Positions 36,379 through 44,763 of a DNA stretch of 64,000 nucleotides are shown one piece after another (positions within the stretch are counted from its first letter, which is position 1; each line of letters starts with the position of its first letter). The translations under genes were made by a program, and so were the position numbers. Origin of the DNA: Terribium retamae (GTDB lineage: Bacteria > Pseudomonadota > Alphaproteobacteria > Rhizobiales > Rhizobiaceae); the NCBI RefSeq assembly GCF_022347545.1, contig NZ_JAKREW010000032.1:1-64000 (forward strand). Reading direction: 5' to 3'. Below the pieces are notes generated by a model. That model worked only from the letters and a program-made list of their open reading frames with translations. It did not search any database and was not told where the DNA came from.

Positions 36379-36477
36379 GTGGCTCGCGGTGGCAAGAGAA
36401 TAGGGGCTGGGCGCAAAGCCGGGACCGCTACGAAGCGAACGCGCGCGATTGGGGAAACGTCACCAAGGCATGGCTAA
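36379..36477 (+). pseudogene. Phage-like N-terminal scrap (terminase small-subunit type)
   Basis: GTG 36379 opens ARGGKRIGAGRKAGTATKR, the GGKRpGAGRKpG motif that begins many phage terminase small subunits and related proteins. The frame stops after 32 residues at 36475, and downstream sequence shows no continuation. Most likely a decayed phage or mobile-element gene. Confidence 0.4.
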
Positions 36478-36727
36478 AGTCTATCGCGCGAGCTTTTCCG
36501 CCCCATGCTCGCATGGTGCTGAATGTCACGTATGGCAAGGTGAGGGCAGCAACTGCGCCAGACCCTTTAGTTCTCCAGTCACGGCACCAGAGACCTAGGC
36601 GGCGCAGACAAGAAAAACAGCGCGACGACCAGCAGCCTGAGCCAGATCGGGTTTTGTCTGCCAGGAGTTATAGTTTCCTCCCGCGCCGGCCTCTCATCCC
36701 CAACCAGAAACGGGCGGACGGACGAGG

Positions 36728-37108
36728 TTAGTCGGCGTCTGGATTGTCGACTGCGCAACCTACGCCGTTGCACCCCTGGTAGTTGCCTTCGGTATCAAAG
36801 TTCGGATTGCCGTCCTTGTCATAGCTTGGACGAGGGTCGATGGCGTCGTCATTGTTGCGGCGGGCGGCCTTGCGGTCTTTGTCGCGTTGTTCCCTGTCGT
36901 GCAGACGGTCGAGATATCTCTGGTCGTCTTCGTCGCGCTGAGCGCTTTGTTTCATCATACAGTTTGCAAAGGCATCAGTCCCCGGCTGGAAGCCAAAGGA
37001 AGCGCATTTGTTCTGATCGGCTGTGCGTTGATCTTCGGCGCTGACACAACCCGCTGCGGCCAATGGCAGAAGCACGGCCAGAAGATATCTCGCCTTGAAT
37101 GCTGGCAT
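36728..37108 (-). CDS. Small lipoprotein
   Basis: A 126-residue protein with a signal peptide and lipobox LAAAGC (cysteine near residue 21). A conserved-looking CASFGFQPGTDAFANCMMKQ segment follows, then a highly charged middle and a Cys-containing tail. It lies just downstream of the LprI-like gene on the same strand. Confidence 0.7.
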   Translation of the reverse strand: MPAFKARYLLAVLLPLAAAGCVSAEDQRTADQNKCASFGFQPGTDAFANCMMKQSAQRDEDDQRYLDRLHDREQRDKDRKAARRNNDDAIDPRPSYDKDGNPNFDTEGNYQGCNGVGCAVDNPDAD

Positions 37109-37123
37109 CGTCGTTTTTCCTGG

Positions 37124-37489
37124 TTATTCTGTTGGAACCGGACAGGCGAGGTCGCCTTCCTGGCAGTTGAGATAAGCCTTCAACTGCTTGGTGCGTTGGG
37201 TCGTTAGTGTTGCCTTGCATGCGGTGGCAACCATCGGCGCAGCCGATCCGCCGTCATCGCCGCTGGATTGGAAAGTGCACTCAGCATCGCGAAATGCAAT
37301 CCAGGCTCGCTGCGCTTTAACGAACCGGGTCTTGCCCTCCGTGTCATCCGACAGACGTCGCTCGATCTGCTTGAACGTCGCGTTCAGGATTGCATCAGCC
37401 TTCTTGAAATCAGCAGCCGGGTCGGAGCCTGCAAATGCAGCGCAGCAGGTTAATGAAAGTACTGTTGCAGCAAAAATTACGTGTCGCAT
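37124..37489 (-). CDS. Lysozyme-inhibitor LprI-like (DUF1311) protein
   Basis: A 121-residue exported protein. A signal peptide (cut near AAFA) precedes a DUF1311/LprI core: ADAILNATFKQIERRL, then FVKAQRAWIAFRDAECTFQS and paired cysteines. Members bind or inhibit lysozyme or have unknown envelope roles. Fifteen bases separate it from the lipoprotein gene. Confidence 0.75.
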   Translation of the reverse strand: MRHVIFAATVLSLTCCAAFAGSDPAADFKKADAILNATFKQIERRLSDDTEGKTRFVKAQRAWIAFRDAECTFQSSGDDGGSAAPMVATACKATLTTQRTKQLKAYLNCQEGDLACPVPTE

Positions 37490-37735
37490 GCGTTATCCAT
37501 TCATCTGATAAATGCAAATACTATCCACGGGCACATAAACTTATTCAATCGGCCGTCGGTATTTACCGTTAGCGTAAGGTTGACGATGTCTGCAGAAGGC
37601 GAACGGTCCAGTCCGTTCCCGAGCTAAAGAGCGAGCGCTGGGAACTTCCGTCCGACGACGGCAAGCGCCGACACATCGATCGAAACACCATAGGCAAGCC
37701 GGCTAATCATTTGGATCAGCTGGCAGCCGACGCCG

Positions 37736-38815
37736 TCACCTCAGCGTCCGGGCAACAAGCCGCGAGATGCTTGGTCCAGCCAGCAGGACCACGAGGAAGC
37801 GGGCGGCCTGCAGCGCCATCACGAAGGAAAGATCGACCCGATCCGATGCGGCTGCGATGATGGCCACCGAATCCATGCCGCCTGGGCTGGTCGCCAGATA
37901 GGCGGTGAGCGGATCGACGTCGAACATCAAGACGATAAGCCATGCCATCAGGCCGCAGAAAGCCATCAGCGCAAGAATGGAGGCAATGATCGGCGGCAGA
38001 GCCCGTGTGGCATGACGCACGGTATGGATGGTGAAATTCAGGCCGATGGTCCAGCCGATGGCGACGTAGCTGACTGCCAGCAGCCATTCGGGTATCTGCA
38101 TCGTCTGACCGAAAGCCAGATGGACAATGCCGCCGAGAATGAAAGCGCCGAGGAAGAACGGCGACGGCAAACGCGCCATCCTGCCTGCGAAACCGCCAAC
38201 CGCGGCAACGACCAGCGTCAGACCGAAAGCCGGCCAGTCGAGCGGCGGGAACCAGACGATTGCCGGTTCGGCGACACCCGATCTGTCCACCCACAGCCGC
38301 GCCACGACGGCTGCCGCAATGGTGACGATCACCACGCGCAGATATTGCATGAAGGCGACGAGGCGCTGGTCGGCCCCGAATGCGCCTGCCATCAGCACCA
38401 TCGCGGTGGACGCACCGGGTGCAGCGCCCCAGACGCCGGTGGTCCCCGGCAGGATGTCGAGGCGGCTGATCAGCCAGCCGAGCAGGCTGGACGCCGCCAG
38501 CGTTGCCAGCACGACAACCAGCACCAGCACCCATCCCTCGGCCAGCGTCGAAAAGATGCCGAGCGAGATCGACCCTGCGATCAGGCAGCCGATGATCGCC
38601 TGCGCCGACGCGAATGCCAAGCGCGGCACGCGCACGGTGGCTCCATTGACGCCGGCCACGATCCCCGCGACCAGCGAACCGATCAGCAGCGCCGCCGGCA
38701 GGTGGACCAGCTCGAGCAGCACGATCAGCACCAGCGTCAACGGAACCAAAGCCAGCCACTGCGCTGGCTTGGCAAGGACGGCTAATCGGGAGGGCGACTC
38801 GGTATCGATGGTCAT
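37736..38815 (-). CDS. AbrB-family membrane protein (putative permease)
   Basis: A 359-residue polytopic protein with about 10 hydrophobic segments and internal duplication. The repeated GAAPGASTAMVLMAGAFGAD and ATSPGGMDSVAIIAAASDR motifs mark the AbrB (COG3180) family, once misnamed ammonia monooxygenase. Proposed as a transporter or regulator; substrate unknown. Confidence 0.8.
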   Translation of the reverse strand: MTIDTESPSRLAVLAKPAQWLALVPLTLVLIVLLELVHLPAALLIGSLVAGIVAGVNGATVRVPRLAFASAQAIIGCLIAGSISLGIFSTLAEGWVLVLVVVLATLAASSLLGWLISRLDILPGTTGVWGAAPGASTAMVLMAGAFGADQRLVAFMQYLRVVIVTIAAAVVARLWVDRSGVAEPAIVWFPPLDWPAFGLTLVVAAVGGFAGRMARLPSPFFLGAFILGGIVHLAFGQTMQIPEWLLAVSYVAIGWTIGLNFTIHTVRHATRALPPIIASILALMAFCGLMAWLIVLMFDVDPLTAYLATSPGGMDSVAIIAAASDRVDLSFVMALQAARFLVVLLAGPSISRLVARTLR

Positions 38816-38994
38816 CTCAGGCCTACAATACCGCCATAGACCAACACGCCGTAAGATCCAACGCTTGTCCCCTACCCTGTGAAAGGCAAGCGCAAGAAAC
38901 AGGCAGCGCAGGCGGCCGGGTCTGATAGGTTCAGGTCGGGTTGTTCTGGGTAAGCTGGCTCCAGAACTATTTGAGCGGGCCTCGCGGAGTTGAA

Positions 38995-39420
38995 ATGCAA
39001 CGATACCCCGAAGGTGTCGACTGTGTCTGGCTGGCGGTGGACGATCGCGGAATGCTGGCCGGGTTCATCACGGCTGGATCAGGGCCGATCCCCGGTTCGG
39101 TCCTGGCGCACGCAACTGATGTGGCCGATATCGAAGGCCTGTTGCAGGACCTGCTCCCGGCGGCCTCCGAGGCCAGCCTGCGTGTCGAAATTCCGAAAGC
39201 AGACAGCTATCTCGCGCTCTGCCGGCGCGGTTTCCATGTCTACGACTGGACCGACATACACGCCTCGGCGGCACGCTCGAAGGGCACCTACGAGCTGGTG
39301 GCGGTTCCATCGAAGCCTCTGTTTGTCGGGCAATTGCCAGCGGAGTTACGCATACTGGCCTGTCCAGTGGCGGATGGCCAATTGATAGGGGCCGAGCGTA
39401 TCGATGTGAGAAGCGAATAG
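38995..39420 (+). CDS. Hypothetical protein
   Basis: A 141-residue protein starting MQRYPEGVDCVWLAVDDRGM. The first 60 residues resemble a beta-rich domain (AGFITAGSGPIPGSVL). No family recognised. ATG 38995 is chosen because protein-like sequence begins there. Confidence 0.5.
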   Translation: MQRYPEGVDCVWLAVDDRGMLAGFITAGSGPIPGSVLAHATDVADIEGLLQDLLPAASEASLRVEIPKADSYLALCRRGFHVYDWTDIHASAARSKGTYELVAVPSKPLFVGQLPAELRILACPVADGQLIGAERIDVRSE

Positions 39421-39492
39421 AACATCTCTCGCACGTCAGTGCCGACAATACGCTGGCACGACTGTCTCTCGGAGGCGTCAGCCCGCGTCTCC

Positions 39493-39690
39493 GAACTGCT
39501 CTTCCGACTGAAAAGGGATGGAGCCAGTGCTCCCGACACTTCGTCCAGTTCTCATAGTGGAGATGATGTTCGTCGGCTCCCGGTCGAGCGCCAGGCCATA
39601 ATTACAGCCCCCAAGGCCTCAACAAAAACAGGTGGAAAGCTCCTGCCCTCACAGATCTTCGTGAGCCCCGCGCAGGCACGCAGGGCAAAG
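39493..39690 (-). pseudogene. Decayed copy of the GFA-family gene
   Basis: This stretch aligns base by base, with scattered changes and gaps, to the 3' half of the intact GFA gene near 43020-43230. Shared strings in order include GAACTGCTC, GCTCCCG, CTTCGTCCAG, GGTCGAGCGC, AAGCTCCTGCC and GTCTT/ATCTT. Frames are broken, so it is a relic of a duplication. Confidence 0.6.
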
Positions 39691-39772
39691 TTTCTATTGA
39701 AGTCCTGAGGGCCAATTCAAGGTGCGTCTCATTTCGGATAGGGTTCAATCCAATCGTGCGACGAGGGCAGGA

Positions 39773-40150
39773 ATGAGCGAAGACAAGGTCACGCCGGTGT
39801 TTGTGTTCGGGAGCAATCTTGCCGGCCGACATGGCAAGGGAGCGGCGTTGTGGGCAAAACAACACCGTGGCGCCATCTACGGCCAGGGTGAGGGCCAGCA
39901 AGGAAACAGCTACGCCATTCCCACCAAGGATGCGCGCATCAAGACGCTGCCACTGGCAGATATCGAGCAGGCGGCTGCGCGCTTCAAGGCGTTCGCGCGC
40001 GCGAATCCCGAACTGACATTCCAATTGACGCCGATCGGATGCGGGCTCGCCGGCTATACGCCGGAGCAGATCGCGCCAATGTTCCAGGATGCCCCGCCGA
40101 ACGTTCAGCAGCCTGACGAATTCAAGGCCGTATTCGAGAACAAGAAGTGA
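39773..40150 (+). CDS. Phage-type protein with macrodomain-like N-terminus
   Basis: A 125-residue protein starting TPVFVFGSNLAGRHGKGAAL, then YGQGEGQQGNSYAIPTKD and LTPIGCGLAGYTPEQIAPMF. These motifs match a small phage-associated family resembling ADP-ribose-binding macrodomains (the GxG and N-S-Y-A-I-P-T pattern). Biochemistry unknown. GCAGGA precedes ATG 39773. Confidence 0.65.
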   Translation: MSEDKVTPVFVFGSNLAGRHGKGAALWAKQHRGAIYGQGEGQQGNSYAIPTKDARIKTLPLADIEQAAARFKAFARANPELTFQLTPIGCGLAGYTPEQIAPMFQDAPPNVQQPDEFKAVFENKK

Positions 40151-40164
40151 CATTGCATCGGGGC

Positions 40165-40260
40165 CGACAAAACGGATAGGCCGCGCCGGCCAGGAGTAGG
40201 GCCTCCCAGTATGAAGATGCTGGCGGATTTCTCACAGGCGCCTGTCTCTTGATCGGTCAT
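40165..40260 (-). pseudogene. Decayed 5' copy of the small membrane-protein gene
   Basis: On the minus strand this copies the start of the intact gene near 41380-41270: ATGA(C/G)CGATCA, then CCTGTGAGAAA, CATCTTCAT and CTGGC(C/T)GGCGCGG(C/T)CTA, with a deletion of roughly 15-20 bases in the middle. The frame after the deletion is not coding. Confidence 0.6.
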
Positions 40261-40600
40261 CAGGATGCGTAAGCGACGGAAACGAGCGGTGCAGGCCGCC
40301 GCTGAATTATCGGTCGAGTGATGCTTCGGCAGAACGTGGCCAACTTCCCACGCAAATCGGGCAAGCTGCAAGCACCCCACGCACGGCTTGTCCTGCTGGC
40401 GTAGGGATGGCATTCTGGCTCTACGTCGGTTGCAGAATAGTAACGCCACGCACCAGCGTGATGGAGAAATCCTTGCGGGTTCGACTCCCGTCTGGCGAAA
40501 CTTATTAAGCGGGCTCGACTGCCGGCTGGCTCATCCCTATTCCAGCTTCGCTCGATCGATCGCTAGGCTTCTCCGAAGCGCGCGAGTGCCTCCAACTCTC
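40261..40600. other. Intergenic region with no gene
   Basis: No convincing coding frame is seen. It contains a short T-arm-like sequence (GCGGGTTCGACTCCCG, near 40475) that is not part of a complete tRNA. Confidence 0.5.
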
Positions 40601-40635
40601 GGATGCAAAACCGATACGCAGTTTTGCCGGAATTG
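40601..40635. repeat. Single diverged copy of the GCAAAAC palindrome
   Basis: GCAAAAC (40605-40611) and GTTTTGC (40621-40627) form a hairpin followed by CGGAATTG, matching half of the tandem repeats at 5.2 kb. It lies directly after the stop of the gene ending at 40638. Confidence 0.6.
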
Positions 40636-40637
40636 CT

Positions 40638-40904
40638 CTAGTTCTTCTTCATCATGGCCTTCCCAGCCTCTTCGAGATGCATGGCGCACTCGTCGTTCTT
40701 TTTGGCTTTCATAGCATCCTTGGCCATTTCCATGTGCTTCATGGCCTCGTCCTTCTGCATCTTCATGGACTCGCCTTTCATGGCGTCCATCTCGGCCTGA
40801 ACCTTCATCATGGAAGCGTCATCGCATTTCATGGACATCGCATTTGCAGCAAATGTGGATTGGGCAAACGCGAGACCGGCGGCGATCATGATGGATTTGC
40901 GCAT
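40638..40904 (-). CDS. Small exported Met/Lys-rich protein
   Basis: An 88-residue protein with a signal peptide (SIMIAAGLAFAQSTFAANA) and a mature part dominated by Met, Lys, Asp and Ala, with two cysteines (KCDDAS, ECAMH). GGAGG lies nine bases before ATG 40904. The Met/Cys/His content could bind metal, but this is speculative. Confidence 0.6.
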   Translation of the reverse strand: MRKSIMIAAGLAFAQSTFAANAMSMKCDDASMMKVQAEMDAMKGESMKMQKDEAMKHMEMAKDAMKAKKNDECAMHLEEAGKAMMKKN

Positions 40905-41132
40905 TCTCATTCTCCTCCAATGACGGGGAATGTCCTCCCCATCCTCAAGGTTCGCGCGAAAGAGGTATTTGTTACCTCACACCGAATCCTGCCACCAATC
41001 TTCATTGTGCGGGTGGAAGAGGTCAGCCCATCCGAGATTCCATCCTGCGGTGGATCTAGGTGACCGACTGGATAACGATGGCCGTCAGGCCCGTCTTTCT
41101 GTGTTCCCGGACTGCCGGGTCGAGCGCAGCGT

Positions 41133-41354
41133 TTACTGGCCCTTCATGCGCAGCACGATCCCCAGGAACAGCAGCGCCGCGCCGACGCCACCCATCGCGG
41201 CACCCATCACGGTGTAGATCCTGTTCAGCGCTTCGGCCGGGTTGGTGGCTCTCCAGGCGCCGGAGCTGGTCTGCGTGATCATGTAGACCGCGCCAGCCAG
41301 CAGCAGGGCTTCGAAGACCGCCGTCAGAATGAAGATGCGGGTGGATTTTCTCAC
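41133..41354 (-). CDS. Small two-span membrane protein
   Basis: A 73-residue protein with two hydrophobic helices (FILTAVFEALLLAGAVYMIT; VMGAAMGGVGAALLFLGIVL). GTG 41354 is preferred because GGAGGCACCT immediately precedes it. A degraded copy of its 5' end lies 1 kb away at 40.2 kb. Confidence 0.6.
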   Translation of the reverse strand: MRKSTRIFILTAVFEALLLAGAVYMITQTSSGAWRATNPAEALNRIYTVMGAAMGGVGAALLFLGIVLRMKGQ

Positions 41355-41472
41355 AGGTGCCTCCTGATCGCTCATCGGCATGGATAAGCGGTCGCGGACA
41401 AGCGGTCCAGCGTTCGGAAAGCAATCGGAACGGTTCTTCTCCTGACGAATTGGGCTTCAAAGGAGAAAAACG

Positions 41473-41625
41473 ATGTTCACAGATGGATTATGGCTTTTTG
41501 CCGTGGCTGGCGGCCCGATAATCCTGGCGGCGGTGCTCATCTATGCGCTCATGCGGCAGCGTCGCCGTTCGCCTGCCGAGCAGAAGGAAGCCGACCGCAA
41601 GACCGACGAGCTTTATCGCGACTGA
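41473..41625 (+). CDS. 50-residue single-span membrane protein
   Basis: ATG 41473 with AAAGGAG upstream encodes one helix (LFAVAGGPIILAAVLIYALM) and a charged tail (RQRRRSPAEQKEADRKTDEL). It is divergent from the two-span protein. Function unknown. Confidence 0.6.
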   Translation: MFTDGLWLFAVAGGPIILAAVLIYALMRQRRRSPAEQKEADRKTDELYRD

Positions 41626-41706
41626 CAGATGCGAAAATTTTCCCCCAGCAAGGGACAACACCGACGGCTGGCGAGGGCGGCCGCATGATACGACCGCCCT
41701 TCGAGA

Positions 41707-41988
41707 TCAGACGTGGCTGCTCCTGCCGCCCCTGATCGGCGGCGGCAACCAGTCTTCGGCGATAAGGCCTTTCTTGGTGGCGAAGGCCACGAAGACACCA
41801 CGGGCCGTCTCCGGATCGACGTCGCCGGTCAGCGCTGCTTTGCAGGCACGGATTGCCGCGCGCTGTTCGGGACTGTTTCCGCAATATTCCATCGCGAACT
41901 GATAGGCGTCGACGACGGAATTCAGTTGCCGGGGAAATCCAAGGCCTACCCATACCCGGACCGGCTCTTTGAAAGGCTGCGAAAGCAT
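41707..41988 (-). CDS. DUF982 family protein (copy 4)
   Basis: A 93-residue DUF982 protein: EPVRVWVGLGFPRQLNSVVD start, QFAMEYCGNSPEQRAAIRAC core and ARGVFVAFATKKGLIAEDW end. GGGAGG precedes ATG 41988. A good promoter lies 160 bases upstream, with a 19-codon ORF between. Confidence 0.78.
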   Translation of the reverse strand: MLSQPFKEPVRVWVGLGFPRQLNSVVDAYQFAMEYCGNSPEQRAAIRACKAALTGDVDPETARGVFVAFATKKGLIAEDWLPPPIRGGRSSHV

Positions 41989-42010
41989 CGAAACCTCCCA
42001 CTGTTTTCCA

Positions 42011-42070
42011 CTATGCCGGTTTGCCGATCCGACGAAATCCGGCCAAGCTTTGCAACGGTCTCTCGCTCAT
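42011..42070 (-). CDS. 19-codon ORF upstream of a DUF982 gene
   Basis: ATG 42070 has a GGAGATTTCG ribosome site almost like that of the following DUF982 gene, and reads MSERPLQSLAGFRRIGKPA. It is either a leader peptide or the truncated start of a lost DUF982 copy; the bases just before it resemble those before DUF982 copy 5. Confidence 0.35.
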   Translation of the reverse strand: MSERPLQSLAGFRRIGKPA

Positions 42071-42146
42071 CGAAATCTCCAATGTTCCGAACGATTTCAA
42101 CTGTTTGAGTGTCGGCCGCCCCAGCAAGGGCAGCGGCTTGCGCAAA

Positions 42147-42175
42147 AATATGTGAAAGCGGGTTCTGGACGTCAA
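42147..42175 (-). promoter_or_regulatory. Sigma70-like promoter for DUF982 copy 4
   Basis: On the minus strand TTGACG (42175-42170), a 17-base spacer and CATATT (42152-42147). The same layout occurs before DUF982 copy 5. Confidence 0.55.
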
Positions 42176-42252
42176 GACCATGCGAACCGCCATCACCAAC
42201 CCGCTTGACGCTGCCGCCCTTTCTGGAAACGCGACGTTCCAGCGAGGGCAGC

Positions 42253-42558
42253 TCAGGCAACCATTCCGCCGCCTTGGCCGGACTTTGCGCTGGTCATCCA
42301 AGGCAAGGGCGTTTCCACGACTTCGAGGATTCTCGCGGAGCGCGCGAAACCTTCGAAAGCCGATTTCGCATAGGAGAGCGGATAATCGCTCTGGAAGGCC
42401 TGCTGGCAGGCGCGGACCGCGGTCTGGTAGATCGGGGTGCGGCGGGTTTTGGGCCATTCATAGAGAAATTCGAGAGCGTCTTCGAGGCACGCTATCTCCT
42501 GGATGAGGCTGTTTCCGTCCTTGACGAATACAGGGCTGTCGAACATCCGATCGTTCAT
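42253..42558 (-). CDS. DUF982 family protein (copy 5)
   Basis: A 101-residue DUF982 protein: MNDRMFDSPVFVKDG start, ALEFLYEWPKTRRTPIYQTA core and AKSAFEGFARSARILE end. GGAGGATCTG precedes ATG 42558. A longer open frame upstream runs through the promoter and is not coding. Confidence 0.75.
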   Translation of the reverse strand: MNDRMFDSPVFVKDGNSLIQEIACLEDALEFLYEWPKTRRTPIYQTAVRACQQAFQSDYPLSYAKSAFEGFARSARILEVVETPLPWMTSAKSGQGGGMVA

Positions 42559-42631
42559 CAGATCCTCCAAATCGAACGACAAAAAGGTTTCGGGGCAGGT
42601 CACGGACCGACAGCGGCGGCGACCTGCGATC

Positions 42632-42660
42632 GATATGTGAATGGCGATTGCGGGCGTCAA
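42632..42660 (-). promoter_or_regulatory. Sigma70-like promoter for DUF982 copy 5
   Basis: On the minus strand TTGACG (42660-42655), a 17-base spacer and CATATC (42637-42632). Two CTTGACG...TTCACATAT(T/C) promoters before neighbouring paralogues point to shared ancestry or co-regulation. Confidence 0.55.
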
Positions 42661-42697
42661 GATGATGCCCGTCATCAAACCATCGGGGCGTGCGAAG

Positions 42698-42898
42698 TTA
42701 TGAAGGGGAGCCGGCCTTGAGCCGCTTCGCGCTCAGATACATGAGCGCCGAGGCTGCCTTGGCGCGGTCCCAGCCCGCTGCCTCGGAATCGTCGAGCAAC
42801 CTGTCGACGTGATCGGCCAGGGCTTGCTGGCAGTCAGCGTCATAAGCGACCTCGTTGGGCCGATATTGCGGTTTCTTGATCAGTGGTTCCTTTGCCAT
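42698..42898 (-). CDS. Small hypothetical protein
   Basis: A 66-residue helical protein (CQQALADHVDRLLDDSEAAG; RAKAASALMYLSAKRLKAG). No domain recognised and no strong RBS. Its size and composition resemble conserved small rhizobial proteins. Confidence 0.5.
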   Translation of the reverse strand: MAKEPLIKKPQYRPNEVAYDADCQQALADHVDRLLDDSEAAGWDRAKAASALMYLSAKRLKAGSPS

Positions 42899-43005
42899 CC
42901 GTGTGACCCGTGCATGTTCCTTACGGCATGGCTTTTACCGTATTAGGCAATGGCGTCAATGAGTTAGATCGCATAGCCGGTGGATGGGAACCAACCTGCG
43001 GACGG

Positions 43006-43476
43006 TCATTCGCGATCCTCGTCGAACTGCTCGGCCGAACGCAGAGGCCGAAGCCAGGGCTCCCGGCGCTTCGTCCAGATCTCGTAGGCCGGGGCGAAGC
43101 CGGTGGGTGCCTGGTCGAGCGCACCGCCCATGATCTCCGCCTCTTCGGCGCGCAGCGAAAACACGCGCGACCCGCAGGTCTGGCAGAAGCTCCTGCCTTC
43201 GTAGGTCTTGGTCGGGCCCGTGCATGCAAAGGCCGAGCGCTCCCATACCAGGAACATGGCAAAGGCGCTGCCGCTGGCCCGGCGGCAGTCGTGGCAATGG
43301 CAGAGCCCGATGCGGGTCGGCTCGCCCTGGAGCGTGAATCTCACCGCGCCGCACAGGCAGGCACCCGTCGTTGCGGTCTCGGCGCGAGGCGCCGCCTTTT
43401 TCCGCAGTGCCGGCGTCCCGGCCGCGTCCGTCTCGTCGATCGCGGTTTCCTTCTCCAGACGCCGGACCTTTGCCAT
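43006..43476 (-). CDS. GFA-family (glutathione-dependent formaldehyde-activating-like) zinc protein
   Basis: A 156-residue protein whose core is the GFA/DUF636 fold: zinc ligands CLCGAVRF, CHCHDCRRASGSAFA and CQTCGSRVF, then a W-x-R C-terminal region. Members bind zinc and sometimes glutathione; activity is usually unknown. GGGAGATC precedes ATG 43476. A degraded copy lies near 39.5 kb. Confidence 0.8.
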   Translation of the reverse strand: MAKVRRLEKETAIDETDAAGTPALRKKAAPRAETATTGACLCGAVRFTLQGEPTRIGLCHCHDCRRASGSAFAMFLVWERSAFACTGPTKTYEGRSFCQTCGSRVFSLRAEEAEIMGGALDQAPTGFAPAYEIWTKRREPWLRPLRSAEQFDEDRE

Positions 43477-43634
43477 CGCGCGATCTCCCATTTCGCGTTC
43501 GAACGGCTGAGCAGGCCACACGTTCCCCGGGAGTGGCGTCGCGGAAGCGATTTTTCGCCGCGACACGATCCGGGTCAGACCGCCCAGGAGCAAGGCTACC
43601 GCAGGCAGACCACACAGCCCGAAGGCGAGCCGGC

Positions 43635-44744
43635 CTACAGCCGGAATGCCTGCGCCAGTTCGTCGAGCAGCTGGAACTGCAACGCATCGAAGCGTTCGCT
43701 GGGTTGCCACAGCTCGGCCATCTCCAGCAGCGGATCGACGACGTCGCTGGTTTCGCCTGACAAGGCCTCCACCAAAGCGTGGCCGCAGAACGGAACATAG
43801 GTCTCCGAATAGCCGCCCTCATGGACCACGACCAATCGGCCCCGGCAGAGACGATCGGCGGCGTCGCGGATGCTCTGCGTCATGGCGCGGTAACTGTTGC
43901 TGTGCAGGTTCATGCGCGCCAGCGGGTCGACGGCAGAGGCGTCGAGGCCGCTCGCGACCACGATCAGCTCGGGCTGAAAGGCTTCCAGCGCCGGAATGAC
44001 GATGCGCTCGAAGGCGCGCATATAGACCGCGTGGCCACCGCCCGGCAGCAGCGGGATGTTGATGTTGGCGCCCGCTCCCTTGCCGGCGCCGCGATCCTCT
44101 CCGCCGCTGTATCCCGGCGGGAAGCAGCCTTCCTGATGCAGCGAAATGGTCAGCGTATTGGCATCTTCATAATAGATGGTCTGCGTGCCGTTGCCGTGAT
44201 GGACGTCCCAGTCCACGACCGCGACGCGCTCGACCTTGTGTTTTTGCCGCGCCGCTTCGACGGCGATCGGGATGTTGGCCAGCAGGCAGAAGCCCATCGG
44301 CGTTTCGGGCAGGCAGTGATGTCCTGGCGGACGCGACAGCGCATAGGCGTTCTGCAGCGTGCCGGACAACACGGCATCGATTGCCGCGCTTGCCAGGCCC
44401 GCAGACAGCGCCGCGATTTCATAGCTGCCGACGCCGAAGGGCGCGCTCACGCCAAGGTCGCCGCCGGAGGTATCGCTGACCCGCTTGAATTCATCCAGAT
44501 AGCTGGCGGGATGGATGCGCAGCAGATCCTCGCGGCCGACCGGTTCGGCGGAGCGCACATCCAGTTTGGCGGCAAGGCCGGAGACTTGGAGCAGGGACAG
44601 GAAGCGCCGCTTAGAATCAGGCGATTCCGCGAAACCAGCCGCAGACGGCGGCTGCACCCAGCCGCCCACCGGCAGCACGAGCGACTGGATGCCGCCCGTG
44701 TGCCAGAAGGTTCGTTCGTCGGTGAAGAAACCCGTCTTCTTCAT
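43635..44744 (-). CDS. Histone deacetylase-like amidohydrolase (class II type)
   Basis: A 369-residue HDAC/acetylpolyamine-amidohydrolase family protein. Catalytic motifs: SRPPGHHCLP, VVDWDVHHGNGTQTIYYED with the Asp/His zinc ligands, SGLDAS for the third ligand and VVHEGGYSETY. Bacterial members deacetylate polyamines or small N-acetyl compounds. It starts 20 bases after an MFS gene, suggesting import and then deacetylation. Confidence 0.85.
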   Translation of the reverse strand: MKKTGFFTDERTFWHTGGIQSLVLPVGGWVQPPSAAGFAESPDSKRRFLSLLQVSGLAAKLDVRSAEPVGREDLLRIHPASYLDEFKRVSDTSGGDLGVSAPFGVGSYEIAALSAGLASAAIDAVLSGTLQNAYALSRPPGHHCLPETPMGFCLLANIPIAVEAARQKHKVERVAVVDWDVHHGNGTQTIYYEDANTLTISLHQEGCFPPGYSGGEDRGAGKGAGANINIPLLPGGGHAVYMRAFERIVIPALEAFQPELIVVASGLDASAVDPLARMNLHSNSYRAMTQSIRDAADRLCRGRLVVVHEGGYSETYVPFCGHALVEALSGETSDVVDPLLEMAELWQPSERFDALQFQLLDELAQAFRL

Positions 44745-44763
44745 TGCTCGTTCCTCGGCTTGG

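Noticed and set aside
40471..40498. T-arm-like GCGGGTTCGACTCCCG followed by TCTGGCG, like a tRNA 3' end
   Set aside because: No complementary acceptor strand, D-arm or anticodon arm could be found upstream; too short to call even an attachment-site remnant.
41431..41460. GGAAC before the 50-residue membrane protein, as a possible EcfG promoter
   Set aside because: No GTT at 16-18 bases; the element at that position is ATT/TTG.
44728..44751. Minus-strand GGAAC-N18-GTT near the HDAC-like gene
   Set aside because: It overlaps the start codon, so it cannot be the promoter of that gene, and the spacing is one base too long.
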